A stretch of DNA of 64,000 bases, taken from the NCBI GenBank assembly GCA_964491485.1, contig CAZBGV010000003.1:23992-87991 (forward strand), given 5' to 3'. The DNA is from IDS-8 sp964491485. Lineage in GTDB: Bacteria > Pseudomonadota > Gammaproteobacteria > Steroidobacterales > Woeseiaceae. A program made the position numbers and the translations under genes. The notes below the pieces were generated by a model. That model saw only the letters and a list, made by a program, of their open reading frames with translations. It was not told where the DNA came from and did no database searches. Shown here piece after piece: positions 24,337-33,653 of the stretch (positions are counted from its first letter, which is position 1; every line of letters begins with the position of its first letter).

Positions 24337-24796
24337 GCTTGTGGGCGCGGGCGGGGTCCTCCGCGACCGCGAGCCTCGCGGGATTGCCGGTGCCCTGGCT
24401 GCCCATGTTGACGCTGCCGTTGAAGCGGGCGCCGTCGGCCATCTTGATGCGCGGCGAGTAGATGTTGCCGGTCACCACGGCACTTTTTGCCAGCTCCACG
24501 AAATCGTCGCCGTGGATGTCGCCTTCCACCTGCCCCTCGATCGTGACCGAAGCGGCGTTGATGTCCGCTTTCACCCGGCCTTCCTTGCCGACCGTGAGAT
24601 TTTTCTTGTGGTGGGCAATGCTGCCTTCGATCGTGCCCTGGATCACGAGATCCTCGTCCGCCGAGAGCTCGCCCTTGAACACGAGCGTCGGGCCGATCAC
24701 GGACACGCTGCGCGTCCGCACGGCCGAGGAGGGTTCCGGTGCCGCCGGGCTGGCCGCGGCCGGACCGGTTTCCTGGTCGCTGGATTTCCTGAACAT
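24326..24796 (-). CDS. Bactofilin
   Basis: A 156-residue protein. A disordered Pro/Ala/Ser-rich start (1-28) precedes a regular bactofilin core: VIGPTLVFKGELSADEDLVI, then IEGSIAHHKKNLTVG, IEGQVEGDIHGDDFVEL and VVTGNIYSPRI. Length and core match the family. It is the first gene of the tandem bactofilin pair. I found no sigma54 motif upstream. Two co-encoded bactofilins suggest a mixed polymer. Confidence 0.9.
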   Translation of the reverse strand: MFRKSSDQETGPAAASPAAPEPSSAVRTRSVSVIGPTLVFKGELSADEDLVIQGTIEGSIAHHKKNLTVGKEGRVKADINAASVTIEGQVEGDIHGDDFVELAKSAVVTGNIYSPRIKMADGARFNGSVNMGSQGTGNPARLAVAEDPARAHKLGA

Positions 24797-24906
24797 GCTT
24801 CCTCTCCTGGGTGGTCAGCGGCGCACCGCGTCCCCATGTACGCAGTGGCGATACGAAGTACGAGGTTACTAAAGTGTATCGGACGAGGCACGCGGTGCCG
24901 CTGATT

Positions 24907-26280
24907 ATGAGAAGTGCGTCAGACTCCCTGGCCGCGCGCGGATGGCGGCGCTTGCGCCAACGCCTCCAGGGCGCGTTTGCTCCCGTCGCCGGACGGCGAC
25001 AGGTGCCTGCCGGGCGAGCGGCGGAGGGCGTCGCCGCGCCGCGCCCGCGGGTCGTGATCGTGGGCGGCGGCTTCGGCGGCCTCGAGGCGGCCAAGGCCCT
25101 CGCGTCCGCGCCCGTCGACGTTCTGCTGGTCGATCGCCGCAATCACCACCTGTTCCAGCCGCTCCTCTACCAGGTGGCGACCGCGGCGCTGTCACCGGCC
25201 GACGTCGCGTGGCCCATTCGCCGCATCCTGAGAAGGCAGCGCAACGCGCGCGTGCTGATGGCCGAGGTCACCGGGATCGACGCGGCGCGCCGCGAGGTGC
25301 TGCTCGGCGCCCGCCGCGAGCCTTACGATTTCCTGATCGTGGCGAGCGGCGCCACGCATTCCTGGTTCGGGCACGACGAATGGGCTCCGTTCGCCCCGGC
25401 GCTCAAGACCCTGGCCGACGCCACCGCCATCCGGCGACGCATCCTCGCCGCGTTCGAGCGTGCCGAAGCCAGCGACGATGCGGCCGAGCGCGCGCGCCTC
25501 TCCACGTTCGTCATCGTCGGCGGGGGTCCGACCGGCGTGGAGATGGCGGGTGCCGTCGCGGAGCTCGCGCGGCAGTCCCTGGCCGGCGATTTCCGCAACA
25601 TCGATACCCGGCAATCGCGCGTCCTGCTGGTCGAGGCCGGTCCGCGCCTGCTCGCGAGCTTCCCGGAGGCGCTGTCCGGGTACGCCCGGCAGGCGCTGGA
25701 AAAGCTCGGGGTCGAGGTGCGGCTGCGCTCTCCCGTCACGCGCTGCGACGAACGCGGTGTCGCGCTTGGCGAGGAGCGCATCGACGCCGCGACCGTGGTG
25801 TGGGCCGCGGGCGTCCGCGCGTCTCCCGCCGGCAACTGGCTGAATGCCCCCACCGACCGCGCCGGGCGCATCGTCGTCGCCGGCGATTTCTCCGTGCCCG
25901 GCCTCCCCGGGGTGTTCGCGATCGGCGATACCGTGCTGGCGCACGATGCCGCCGGCAGGCCGCTGCCCGGGGTTGCGCCGGTCGCCAAGCAGCAAGGTGC
26001 TTATGTCGCCCGCCTCGTCGCGCGGCGGGTGCGTGGGGCCGCCGATCCCGCGCCGTTCCGCTACCGCGACGCGGGCCAGCTCGCGACCATCGGGCGGCGC
26101 GCCGCCGTCGTCGACTTCGGGTGGCTGCGCCTCACCGGCTGGCTCGCCTGGTGGTTCTGGGGGCTCGTGCACATCTACTTTCTCATCGGCGTGCGCAGCC
26201 GCATGAGCGTGGCGCTCGAGTGGCTCTGGTCGTACCTGACGAACGACCGGGGCGCACGCCTCATCACCCGCGACGCTTAG
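24907..26280 (+). CDS. ndh: Type II NADH:quinone dehydrogenase (FAD-dependent)
   Basis: A 457-residue protein. After a basic leader (1-45), FAD-binding RVVIVGGGFGGLEAAKAL (about 48) and NRHHLF-like NHHLFQPLLYQVATAALSP identify NDH-2. A second Rossmann motif, FVIVGGGPTGVEMAGAVAEL (about 205), binds NADH. VFAIGDT and VAKQQGAYVA follow. The C-terminus has a hydrophobic segment, LTGWLAWWFWGLVHIYFLIG, for membrane attachment. It oxidises NADH without pumping protons. Its end overlaps the malic-enzyme gene by 17 bp in convergent orientation. Confidence 0.88.
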   Translation: MRSASDSLAARGWRRLRQRLQGAFAPVAGRRQVPAGRAAEGVAAPRPRVVIVGGGFGGLEAAKALASAPVDVLLVDRRNHHLFQPLLYQVATAALSPADVAWPIRRILRRQRNARVLMAEVTGIDAARREVLLGARREPYDFLIVASGATHSWFGHDEWAPFAPALKTLADATAIRRRILAAFERAEASDDAAERARLSTFVIVGGGPTGVEMAGAVAELARQSLAGDFRNIDTRQSRVLLVEAGPRLLASFPEALSGYARQALEKLGVEVRLRSPVTRCDERGVALGEERIDAATVVWAAGVRASPAGNWLNAPTDRAGRIVVAGDFSVPGLPGVFAIGDTVLAHDAAGRPLPGVAPVAKQQGAYVARLVARRVRGAADPAPFRYRDAGQLATIGRRAAVVDFGWLRLTGWLAWWFWGLVHIYFLIGVRSRMSVALEWLWSYLTNDRGARLITRDA

Positions 26281-28582
26281 GGGATCCCCACTCCCGGCGC
26301 TCCGTCCGGTCAACCGTCCCCCGGTGCACGTCGGCGATGGCGAGCGCGCTCATGTTGAAGATAGCGCGCGAGGTCGCCGACGGCGTGACGATGTGAGCCG
26401 GCATCGCGGTGCCGGAAAGGATCGGGCCGATCATGAGTGCGCCGCTGATCGCGCGCGTGAGCTCCATCGCGATGTTCGCCGCGTCGAGATCGGGCATCAC
26501 GAGCAGGTTGGCCGCGCCCTTCAGGGTCGAGTACGGGTTCAGGGTGTCGCGGATCGTCTCGTCCAGCGCCGCGGTCGCGTGCATCTCGCCGTCGACCGCG
26601 AGCTCCGGCGCCCGCTCGTGCAGCATGCGCACGGCATCGCGCATCTTGCGCGCGCTCTCCGCGCGCGAGCTGCCGAAGTTCGAGTGCGACAGGAGCGCGA
26701 CTTTCGGCCGGATGCCGAAATCCGCGATGCGCCCCGCCGCCGCAAGCGTCGTGTTCACGATTTCTTCGGCCGACGGCTCCACCGCGACGTGCGCGTCCGC
26801 GATGAACAGCGGTCCCTGCGGCAGCATCAGCACGGTCATCGAGGACACGCGGCCGTCCGGGTCCTTGGGGCCGATGATTTCGATGATGTGCTGGAGATGG
26901 TGATCGAAACGCCCGACCATGCCGCAAATCATCGCGTCCGCGTCGTTGCGCGCCACCATGCACGCCGCGATCACCGTGTTGTTCGTGCGCATCGCGTCTT
27001 TCGCCGCGTTCACGGACACGCCGCGGCGGGCGACCAGGCGGTGATAGAACTGCCAGTACTCGCGGTAGCGCGGATCGTCCTGCGGGTCCACCAGCTCGAA
27101 ATCCCGGTCGCGCACGAGGCGCAGCCCGAGTCGGGCGAGCTTCGTCTCGACCACCGCCGCGCGGCCGATCACGATGGGGCGGAGCAGGCCCTCGTCCACC
27201 ACCGTCTGCACGGTCCGGAGCACGACCTCGTTCTCGCCCTCCGCGTAGGCGAGGCGGCCGACGCCGTGCTTGGCCACCTCGATGATCGGCTGCATGAAGA
27301 GGGAAGTGCGATAGCTGAACGCCGCGAGCTGCCGCCGGTAGGCTTCCATGTCCTCGATCGGCCGCTCGGCCACCCCGGAGCGCATCGCGGCGGCCGCCAC
27401 GGCGCTCGACACCTCGACCATGAGACGGGGATCGAAGGGCTTCGGAATCAGGTAGTCGCGGCCGAAAGAAAGCGACTCCCCGTGGTAGGCCGTCTCGACC
27501 TCGTCCGTCGATTCGCGCAGCGCGAGATCGGCGATCGCGTCCACGCACGCGAGCTGCATTTCGCGGTTGATGGTCGTCGCCCCCACGTCCAGCGCGCCGC
27601 GGAACAGGAACGGGAAACAGAGGACGTTGTTCACCTGGTTCGGGAAATCGGAGCGCCCGGTGGCGAGAATCGCATCCGGCCGGACCGCGAGCGCCTCTTC
27701 CGGCCGGATCTCCGGCGTCGGGTTCGCCAGCGCGAGGATCAGCGGCCGCTCCGCCATCGTCGCGACCATCGACGGCGTCAGCACGCCGCCCGCCGAGAGC
27801 CCGAGGAACACGTCCGCGCCCTCGATCGCCTCGCCCAGGGTCCGCAGCGCGGTCTCCCGGGCGTAGCGCGCCTTGTACGGGTTCATGCCCTCGCGCCGGC
27901 CGGCGTGCACCACGCCGTGCAGGTCGACGAGCGTGATCTGCTCGAGCGGCAGGCCCTGGCTCACGAGCAGGTCGAGGCACGCGAGCCCGGCGGCGCCGCC
28001 GCCGGTCGACACGAGCTTGACGTCGGCCAGGTTCTTGCCGGCGAGCTTGAGGCCGTTCCTGATCGCGGCGCTGGCCACGATCGCGGTGCCGTGCTGGTCG
28101 TCGTGGAAGACGGGGATGCGCATGCGGCGGCGCAGCGCTTCCTCGATCTCGAAGCATTCGGGCGCGCCGATGTCTTCGAGGTTGATCGCGCCGAACGTCG
28201 GCTCGAGGCTCGCGATGATGTCGACGAGGCGCGCCGGATCGCGTTCGGCGATCTCGAGATCGAACACGTCGATCCCCGCGAATTTGCGAAACAGCACCGC
28301 CTTGCCTTCCATGACCGGCTTCGCCGCCAGCGGACCGATCGCCCCGAGCCCGAGCACCGCCGTGCCGTTCGAGATCACCGCGACCAGGTTGCCGCGGGCG
28401 GTGTAATTCGCGGCCGTGCGCGGATCGTCCTTGATGCGCAGGCACGGCCACGCGACGCCGGGCGAATAGGCCAGCGCCAGGTCGCGCTGGTTCGCGAGCG
28501 GCTTGGTCGGGGCGACACTGATCTTCCCCGGCGTCGGCTCGCCGTGATAACGCAGGGCGTCCGACTCGGGAACGTCAGCCAT
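26264..28582 (-). CDS. maeB: NADP-dependent malic enzyme, MaeB type (malic enzyme-phosphotransacetylase-like fusion)
   Basis: A 772-residue protein that decarboxylates malate to pyruvate. The N-terminal half (1-430) is a malic enzyme with AYSPGVAWPC, YTARGNLVAVISNGTAVLGL and PVFHDDQHGTAIV. The C-terminal half (430-770) is a phosphotransacetylase-like domain, usually a regulatory module (acetyl-CoA responsive in E. coli), with late VMPDLDAANI and GPILSGTAMPAHIV. Length is normal. It converges with and overlaps ndh by 17 bp. Upstream DNA lacks a convincing consensus promoter. Confidence 0.93.
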   Translation of the reverse strand: MADVPESDALRYHGEPTPGKISVAPTKPLANQRDLALAYSPGVAWPCLRIKDDPRTAANYTARGNLVAVISNGTAVLGLGAIGPLAAKPVMEGKAVLFRKFAGIDVFDLEIAERDPARLVDIIASLEPTFGAINLEDIGAPECFEIEEALRRRMRIPVFHDDQHGTAIVASAAIRNGLKLAGKNLADVKLVSTGGGAAGLACLDLLVSQGLPLEQITLVDLHGVVHAGRREGMNPYKARYARETALRTLGEAIEGADVFLGLSAGGVLTPSMVATMAERPLILALANPTPEIRPEEALAVRPDAILATGRSDFPNQVNNVLCFPFLFRGALDVGATTINREMQLACVDAIADLALRESTDEVETAYHGESLSFGRDYLIPKPFDPRLMVEVSSAVAAAAMRSGVAERPIEDMEAYRRQLAAFSYRTSLFMQPIIEVAKHGVGRLAYAEGENEVVLRTVQTVVDEGLLRPIVIGRAAVVETKLARLGLRLVRDRDFELVDPQDDPRYREYWQFYHRLVARRGVSVNAAKDAMRTNNTVIAACMVARNDADAMICGMVGRFDHHLQHIIEIIGPKDPDGRVSSMTVLMLPQGPLFIADAHVAVEPSAEEIVNTTLAAAGRIADFGIRPKVALLSHSNFGSSRAESARKMRDAVRMLHERAPELAVDGEMHATAALDETIRDTLNPYSTLKGAANLLVMPDLDAANIAMELTRAISGALMIGPILSGTAMPAHIVTPSATSRAIFNMSALAIADVHRGTVDRTERREWGSPKRRG

Positions 28583-29044
28583 GCCGGCAGGGACGGGGCA
28601 GCGAGGGGGATTTGCGCAAGGGCCGCGCGTCAGCGGCCGGAGCGTGCCCTGATACGCGTTTTTCTGCTGCCACTATTGAGTCGAAAATGACAAGAATTCC
28701 GGCTGAATTCAGCGCTTCGCGAGGCGCCGATTCGCGCCGGTGAGCCCGAAAAAATACCATCCCGGGCCGGGAATGTGCCAGCACCCGCCCCTCGGCTTCG
28801 CGGGATGCCCGGAAATTGCCGGGCTCGGCCGCCGACCTGCCGGTCACGATGCTGCCCCGCCCGCGCAAACGCAGGCTGGTCCAATCGTGCCGGTTTCCAC
28901 CGGCAGGCGTTTGACCCGATTGCGAAGTGCCTTCACGATACCCGAACCGCTGCGAGTCATAATGAGAGGCGCATCGTACGCGAAATCGCGGGCGCTCGAA
29001 GCCGGCTGCAACCGCCGGCATGCGCTCCGCCCGGGAAGACCCAC
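28583..29044. other. Intergenic stretch without a gene
   Basis: It separates divergent maeB and the GAF-GGDEF gene. A weak minus-strand sequence, TGGCACATTCCCGGCC (28764-28779), has sigma54 spacing but a poor -12 box. I see no ORF with coding character and no RNA gene. Confidence 0.5.
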
Positions 29045-30106
29045 GTGACCGGATCCGACGACGATACGGCGCTCACGCGCACCGTTGCCAGCACGGCGAC
29101 CTTGAAGCTGGCCAGCCTGCACTCCATCGACCCTTTCTATACGCCGCTCGAGGAACGCTTCGAGCGCATCACCCGCCTGGCCCGCCGCGCCCTCAAGGTG
29201 CCGATCGCCGCGATCACCGTGGTGCAGGACGACCGGCAGTGGTTCAAGTCGATCGCGGGGCTGGCGCTCACGGAGCTGGCGCTCGACAAGAGCCTGTGCG
29301 TGCCGGTGCTGAAAGAGGGCCGCCCGGTCATCGTCCCCGATACCCGGCTCGAGCTCGACCTCATGTCCAAACCGCTGGTGTGCGGCAATCCCGGGATCCG
29401 CTTCTACGCCGGCGCGCCGATCCGCAACGCGGACGGCAATACCATCGGGACCTTCTGCGCCATGGACGTCCGGCCGCGCACGCCCGACGACGATTTCCGC
29501 ACGATCCTGGTCGACCTGGCCGACATGGCGCAGCGCGAGCTCTTCTCCGTCGAGCTGCGCAACGCGCAGTCCGCGCTGGTCTCCAAGCTTGGCAAGGCAC
29601 GGCGCCAGGCGATGTTCGATTCCCTGACGCGCCTGTGGAACCGCCGCGGCGGGATCGAGCTTTTGGACTCCGCCCTGAAAGAGGCGACGCGCTACAACCA
29701 CACGCTCGGCATCTGTCTCGCCGACATCGACAACTTCAAGCAGATCAACGACCAGTTCGGGCACCAGGTCGGGGACCAGGTGCTGCGGCGCGCGGCCGGC
29801 GGCATCGTCGCCTCCGTGCGGCCGCAGGACATCGTCTGCCGGTACGGCGGCGAGGAGTTCCTCGTCATCGTGCACGACGTGAACGAGACCGGGCTGGTCG
29901 CCGTCGGCGAGCGGATCTGCGCGGGGATGCGCAAGCTCGCCATCAGCCTTTCCGGCGAGCCGCTGCCGGCGACCATCAGCGTGGGCGTGGCGCTGCGCGC
30001 GCGCGACCAGTCCATCGGCGCCGACGAGCTGATCGCGCGCGCCGACCGTGCGCTGTACGCCAGCAAGCGCGCCGGGCGCGACCGCGTCACCGTGGGCCGG
30101 GAATAG
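29045..30106 (+). CDS. GAF-GGDEF diguanylate cyclase
   Basis: A 353-residue cytoplasmic protein from GTG 29045; the open frame upstream is not protein-like. Residues 20-165 are a GAF domain (LKVPIAAITVVQDDRQWFKS, FYAGAPIRNADGNTIGTFC). Residues about 185-350 are GGDEF with FDSLTRLWNRRGG, DIDNFKQINDQFGH and the active signature YGGEEF. A product-inhibition RxxD (SVRPQDI) lies before the signature. The signal sensed by GAF is unknown. Its stop codon lies inside the left arm of a long inverted repeat. Confidence 0.9.
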   Translation: MTGSDDDTALTRTVASTATLKLASLHSIDPFYTPLEERFERITRLARRALKVPIAAITVVQDDRQWFKSIAGLALTELALDKSLCVPVLKEGRPVIVPDTRLELDLMSKPLVCGNPGIRFYAGAPIRNADGNTIGTFCAMDVRPRTPDDDFRTILVDLADMAQRELFSVELRNAQSALVSKLGKARRQAMFDSLTRLWNRRGGIELLDSALKEATRYNHTLGICLADIDNFKQINDQFGHQVGDQVLRRAAGGIVASVRPQDIVCRYGGEEFLVIVHDVNETGLVAVGERICAGMRKLAISLSGEPLPATISVGVALRARDQSIGADELIARADRALYASKRAGRDRVTVGRE

Positions 30107-30190
30107 GGGTCGAACCGATTTTTCGCTGGCGCCAACCGGGAACCCGGGGGGTGAACCTTCGCCAGCGAAAAATCGGTTCGACCCCTGTTC
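30101..30190. repeat. Long inverted repeat, REPIN/MITE-like, between convergent genes
   Basis: The arms at 30105-30131 and 30160-30186 are 27-bp perfect inverted copies (outer sequence AGGGGTCGAACC, inner TTTTTCGCTGGCG). Pairing extends to 30101/30190 with one G-T. The 28-base centre is GC-rich. The AATAGGGGTC outer end resembles REP elements mobilised by RAYT transposases. It may also act as a bidirectional terminator. Confidence 0.75.
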
Positions 30191-30202
30191 CTCCCCTATT
30201 CC

Positions 30203-30850
30203 CTACAGGAGCCCCTCGAGGCTGTCGAGGTCGTTGATCACCCGCCACGTGCCCCCGGATTTCTCCACGCGCGCCTGCCAGTCGGCCAGGCGCCCCAGGT
30301 ACTCGCGCGGGTCCACGTTGTCGCTGCGCAGCTTGGTCACGTTGAGTGCGATGACCTCGAAGCCGTCGAGGTCGAAGGTAATGTCGCGCACGTAGCCGTC
30401 CTTCAGGTCCTCCTTCAGGTCGGAGAAGATGAGGATCGTCTTGCGCCGGGTGCCCTTCTCGTTCAGGAACTCGACCGCCTGCAACAGCCCGCCCGTGATG
30501 TCCGTGTAGGGCGAGGAAGTCGCATTGTGCACGAACGCCGACACCTGCTCCGCGAACAGGCGCTTCTGCCGGTTGATCGTGCTCGGCCGGTCGTCGAACG
30601 AGGTTTTCGCCACGATGTCCTTTTCGCTGAAGCTGCCGGTGTCGATACGGGCGACGGCGAACGAATCGGAGGCATCCAGGCGCGCGAGCGTGTGCCGGAT
30701 GATGTGTTCCGCCTTGTCGAGCTCCTGGCGGTACGTGCCGGACGTGTCGAGCAGCATGTAGACGCCGGTATTGTCGTTCCCGGCGCTGTGCATGCAGGAC
30801 GCGAGCAGCACCGCCAGGGCGACGCCGGCGGCGGCTTTTCCGGGTTTCAC
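30203..30850 (-). CDS. VWA-like lipoprotein
   Basis: A 215-residue protein from GTG 30850. The signal peptide ends in LLASC (about residue 18). A von Willebrand A-type fold follows, with a MIDAS-like DTSGTYRQELDKAEHI (DxSGT rather than DxSxS), then SPYTDITGGLLQAVEFL (candidate second MIDAS Thr/Asp) and ILIFSDLKEDL. VWA domains bind partners through a metal ion. The start overlaps the stop of the membrane gene before it by GTGA, so the two form a unit; function unknown. Confidence 0.75.
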   Translation of the reverse strand: MKPGKAAAGVALAVLLASCMHSAGNDNTGVYMLLDTSGTYRQELDKAEHIIRHTLARLDASDSFAVARIDTGSFSEKDIVAKTSFDDRPSTINRQKRLFAEQVSAFVHNATSSPYTDITGGLLQAVEFLNEKGTRRKTILIFSDLKEDLKDGYVRDITFDLDGFEVIALNVTKLRSDNVDPREYLGRLADWQARVEKSGGTWRVINDLDSLEGLL

Positions 30851-32274
30851 GTGCCGACCCTCGTCAGGCGCGAGCCGCCGCCGGAGTGCGAACGGCCGTT
30901 CTTCGCTTCGAGCCACAGCGGAATGAAGAGCGGCAGGTCGTAGAGCTGCTCCGCCAGCATCCCGAGGTAGCGGACCGCGTTGCCCAGCACGCGCAGCACG
31001 AGCGACGCGAAGCGCAGCAGCCCGATGCCGGCGAGCCCCAGCACCGTGCGCAGGGAGTGCACGAAGGTCTCGAGCGGGATCGCGACGAAGGTCAGCGCGA
31101 ACGGCAGGATGAAGCCCATGCCCATCTGCGCCGCGGTGGTGATCCACAGGTACTGGCCGCTCAGCGTCGCGGTTCCCTCGTCGCCGCGCAGCAGCGCATT
31201 GGTCGCGAGCTCGTCCTGCAACAGCACCTCGCGCATGTACGCGAGACCCGCCTCCACGCTGGCGAGCAGCAGCAGGATCGTGAACGTGATCCACACCATG
31301 CGTACGCGCACCTTGTCGGGCAGCGCTCCGATCACCGGGAACAGCCGCGTGATCCTGAGCGACTCCATGAGGAAGAGGCCCATGGAGATCTCGACCATGA
31401 TGATCACGAGCGCCGCGATGTCGGCCGTGCGGAAACCGCCGATCAGGCTGGTTCCTCCGACCATCTCCGCCATCGGCCGGGCGATCAGCGAGAAGTTGAT
31501 CGTGGCGCCGCCCACCGCCACCGCCAGCACCAGGGCCGAGACGAAGAAATACACCAGCGAGGACGACGACAGCACCGACACGGCGCGATCCTGGCCCCTC
31601 ACGATGTCCTCGTACTCCTGCATGTGCCGGTCGATCGCCACCGAGCGATCGAGCAGGCTGTCGACGCTCTTTCGCACGTGCCCGAGCGTCTGCTGGACGT
31701 TGCGCCATTCGGGGCGCATGCGGTGCAGCAGCGCGTGGCGTTTCGCGCTCGCGTCGCGATAGGCGACCAGTGCTTCCTGGTGCGCCTTCACGAGTGATTT
31801 GTGGATGTCCCCGAGCACGTCGCTGATGCCGACGCGGCCTTCGCGCGAGTCGATCTTCGCGACGGCCTCCACGGCTTTTACCCAGCCCGGCGGGTCGGGC
31901 GGAATCTCGACCGCGTCCTGGTGGTCGGCCTCGATGCGGCCGATGGCGTCGGACAGCGAGCGGTGCAGGGCGGCGTAGTTCGCGAGGTCCTTGCGCACGC
32001 TGTCGCTCACCCGGTCGAACTCGCGCTCGACGACGCGCTCCTTGGCTTCGCGGCCGGCCGCGAGCAGCACCTCGCGGTTGCGGCGCGCGAGGTTCGATTG
32101 CGCCTGGCTCACGGCACGCGAGGCGAGTTTCAGGGTCTTGTGCAGCGTATCGGCGGCCGCGCGGATCGCGCGGTGCGCCGTCGGGCGCGCGAAGTAGAGC
32201 GCCGCGACGACGAGCACGATCCAGAGCAGCGCGGAAATCACGGGCCAGGGCGTCAGCCCGAGGAGGAAGCTCAT
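30847..32274 (-). CDS. Multi-pass membrane protein with N-terminal anchor and coiled coil, partner of the VWA lipoprotein
   Basis: A 475-residue protein I cannot assign to a named family. Helix 1 (about 9-28) is followed by a long charged coiled-coil region (35-225; QAQSNLARRNREVLLAAGRE). At least four further membrane helices follow, including YFFVSALVLAVAVGGATINF, MVWITFTILLLLASVEAGLA and an amphipathic IGLLRFASLVLRVLG. A cytoplasmic end is SHSGGGSRL. It is translationally coupled to the lipid-anchored VWA protein, suggesting a membrane complex spanning the envelope. Confidence 0.7.
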   Translation of the reverse strand: MSFLLGLTPWPVISALLWIVLVVAALYFARPTAHRAIRAAADTLHKTLKLASRAVSQAQSNLARRNREVLLAAGREAKERVVEREFDRVSDSVRKDLANYAALHRSLSDAIGRIEADHQDAVEIPPDPPGWVKAVEAVAKIDSREGRVGISDVLGDIHKSLVKAHQEALVAYRDASAKRHALLHRMRPEWRNVQQTLGHVRKSVDSLLDRSVAIDRHMQEYEDIVRGQDRAVSVLSSSSLVYFFVSALVLAVAVGGATINFSLIARPMAEMVGGTSLIGGFRTADIAALVIIMVEISMGLFLMESLRITRLFPVIGALPDKVRVRMVWITFTILLLLASVEAGLAYMREVLLQDELATNALLRGDEGTATLSGQYLWITTAAQMGMGFILPFALTFVAIPLETFVHSLRTVLGLAGIGLLRFASLVLRVLGNAVRYLGMLAEQLYDLPLFIPLWLEAKNGRSHSGGGSRLTRVGT

Positions 32275-32615
32275 GCTGGTAACCCCGCTGTCATAGTTCG
32301 AAAGAAACCGTAGACCGGTGGCTTTGCGGCCCTTCCTTTCGGAAAGGTGTGCCTTTTTCAGTGCCGGGGAAGCCTTTCACAGACGCTTTGCGGCGTCAAC
32401 GAACGCCGTCACCGGTCGCCTAACTGACGGAATTCGCGCGGGCCCCCGCCGTTTTGGCATTCGACATAAGGCGGGCGCCGCTCGCCGGCACGGCAGCGGG
32501 CACGCGGAATCTGAGACGCAGGGCAGCGCCCCGGCCAGGTCGCTCCGCTAGCCTGATCGATCGGTCACGGAAACCGTCCCTTCCTATGCAAGCGCGACCG
32601 CCGTCGAGGGTATCG
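32275..32615. other. Intergenic stretch without a convincing gene
   Basis: It lies between divergent genes and holds short palindromes (CCTTTCGGAAAGG near 32335). An in-frame ATG at 32586 could extend the next protein. No sigma54 motif with a good -12 box. Confidence 0.45.
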
Positions 32616-33653
32616 ATGCTGCTCCGCCTCGCCCGCGGACTCGCGGCCGGCCTCACGGTCACGTTGCTGCTCGCCGCCTGTTCGCTGCAGGGCACGAAGC
32701 CCGAGCCGCAACCCGCCGCGGTGCTCGAGCCCGTCGTCGTCACCCAGGCGCGGCGCGAGCCTGTGCCCGTCGCCCTGCCGGCGCCGGCGCCCGCCGCCGC
32801 TCGCGCGGAACCGCCGCCCCCGCCGCCCGCGGCGGAACCCGAGACCGGCCGCATCGCCATCGTCCTTTCCGATCGCAGGCCGGCCTACGAGGGCGTCGCC
32901 GTGGAGCTCGGCCGGCTCCTCGGGCGTTTCCTGCTCTACAACCTCGCGGACAAGAGCTTGCCGCCCGGCGCCGCGTTTTCCGGGATCGCGGATTCGGGCG
33001 CCGAGGTCGTCATTGCGGTCGGCCTCGAGGCCGCCCTGCAGGCCATGCGGTCGTCGCCGCTGCCCGTGGTGTTCTGCCAGGTGTTCAACGTCGACGCGAG
33101 CGCCAGCAGCGCGCCGGTGCGCGGCGTCGCGGCCATTCCGCCGCTTGCCCCGCAGGTGCGCGCCTGGAAAAAAGCCCATCCCGGGCTCCGCTCGATCGGC
33201 GCGATCCTCGGGGAAGGGCACGATGCGCTCATCGCCGAGGCTGAAACGGCGGCTGCGGGCGAAGGCTTGAGCTTCCGGTACCGGATCGCCGCATCGGATC
33301 GCGAGACGCTCTACCTGTTTCACCGCATGGCGCGGGAGATCGACGGCTTCTGGCTGTTCCCCGACAACCGGGTTTTGAGCATTCCGGTGCTCAAGGAGAT
33401 CCTGGGCTACGCCGATCGCCACGCCGTGCAGGTCGCGGCGTTCAATCCGGCCCTGCTCGAGCTCGGCGCGGAGCTCGCCGTGTCCTCCGACGAGGAAGAC
33501 GTGGCGGCGACGGCACTGGCGGTCGCCGAGCGCATCATCGCGGGAGAGATCGACGACGTCCCGGCGCTGACGCCGCTCACCCGTGTGCAAGTGCGGACCG
33601 CTTCGGCGGCGCCGTCCGCCGCCGCGCCGGGTGCGGCGAAGGGCACGCGGTGA
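32616..33653 (+). CDS. Periplasmic binding-type lipoprotein (ABC_sub_bind-like) coupled to a c-di-GMP enzyme
   Basis: A 345-residue protein. The signal ends in LLLAAC (about 19). A Pro/Ala-rich linker to about residue 75 is followed by a two-lobed substrate-binding fold: RIAIVLSDRRPAYEGVAVEL, VVIAVGLEAAL, LPVVFCQVFNV, LRSIGAILGEGHD and DGFWLFPDNRVLS. No permease or ATPase gene is nearby. ATG 32616 is preferred because GAGGG lies 5 bases before it and the signal peptide begins there; ATG 32586 is the alternative. It overlaps the GGDEF-EAL gene by GTGA. Confidence 0.78.
   Translation: MLLRLARGLAAGLTVTLLLAACSLQGTKPEPQPAAVLEPVVVTQARREPVPVALPAPAPAAARAEPPPPPPAAEPETGRIAIVLSDRRPAYEGVAVELGRLLGRFLLYNLADKSLPPGAAFSGIADSGAEVVIAVGLEAALQAMRSSPLPVVFCQVFNVDASASSAPVRGVAAIPPLAPQVRAWKKAHPGLRSIGAILGEGHDALIAEAETAAAGEGLSFRYRIAASDRETLYLFHRMAREIDGFWLFPDNRVLSIPVLKEILGYADRHAVQVAAFNPALLELGAELAVSSDEEDVAATALAVAERIIAGEIDDVPALTPLTRVQVRTASAAPSAAAPGAAKGTR

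Noticed and set aside
26324..28690. A 788-codon + strand frame opposite maeB
   Set aside because: Shadow of a conserved malic enzyme; no domain pattern.
28764..28779. Minus-strand TGGCACATTCCCGGCC before maeB as a sigma54 promoter
   Set aside because: Spacing fits, but the -12 box CGGCC is too far from TTGCA, and it is about 180 bp from the start.
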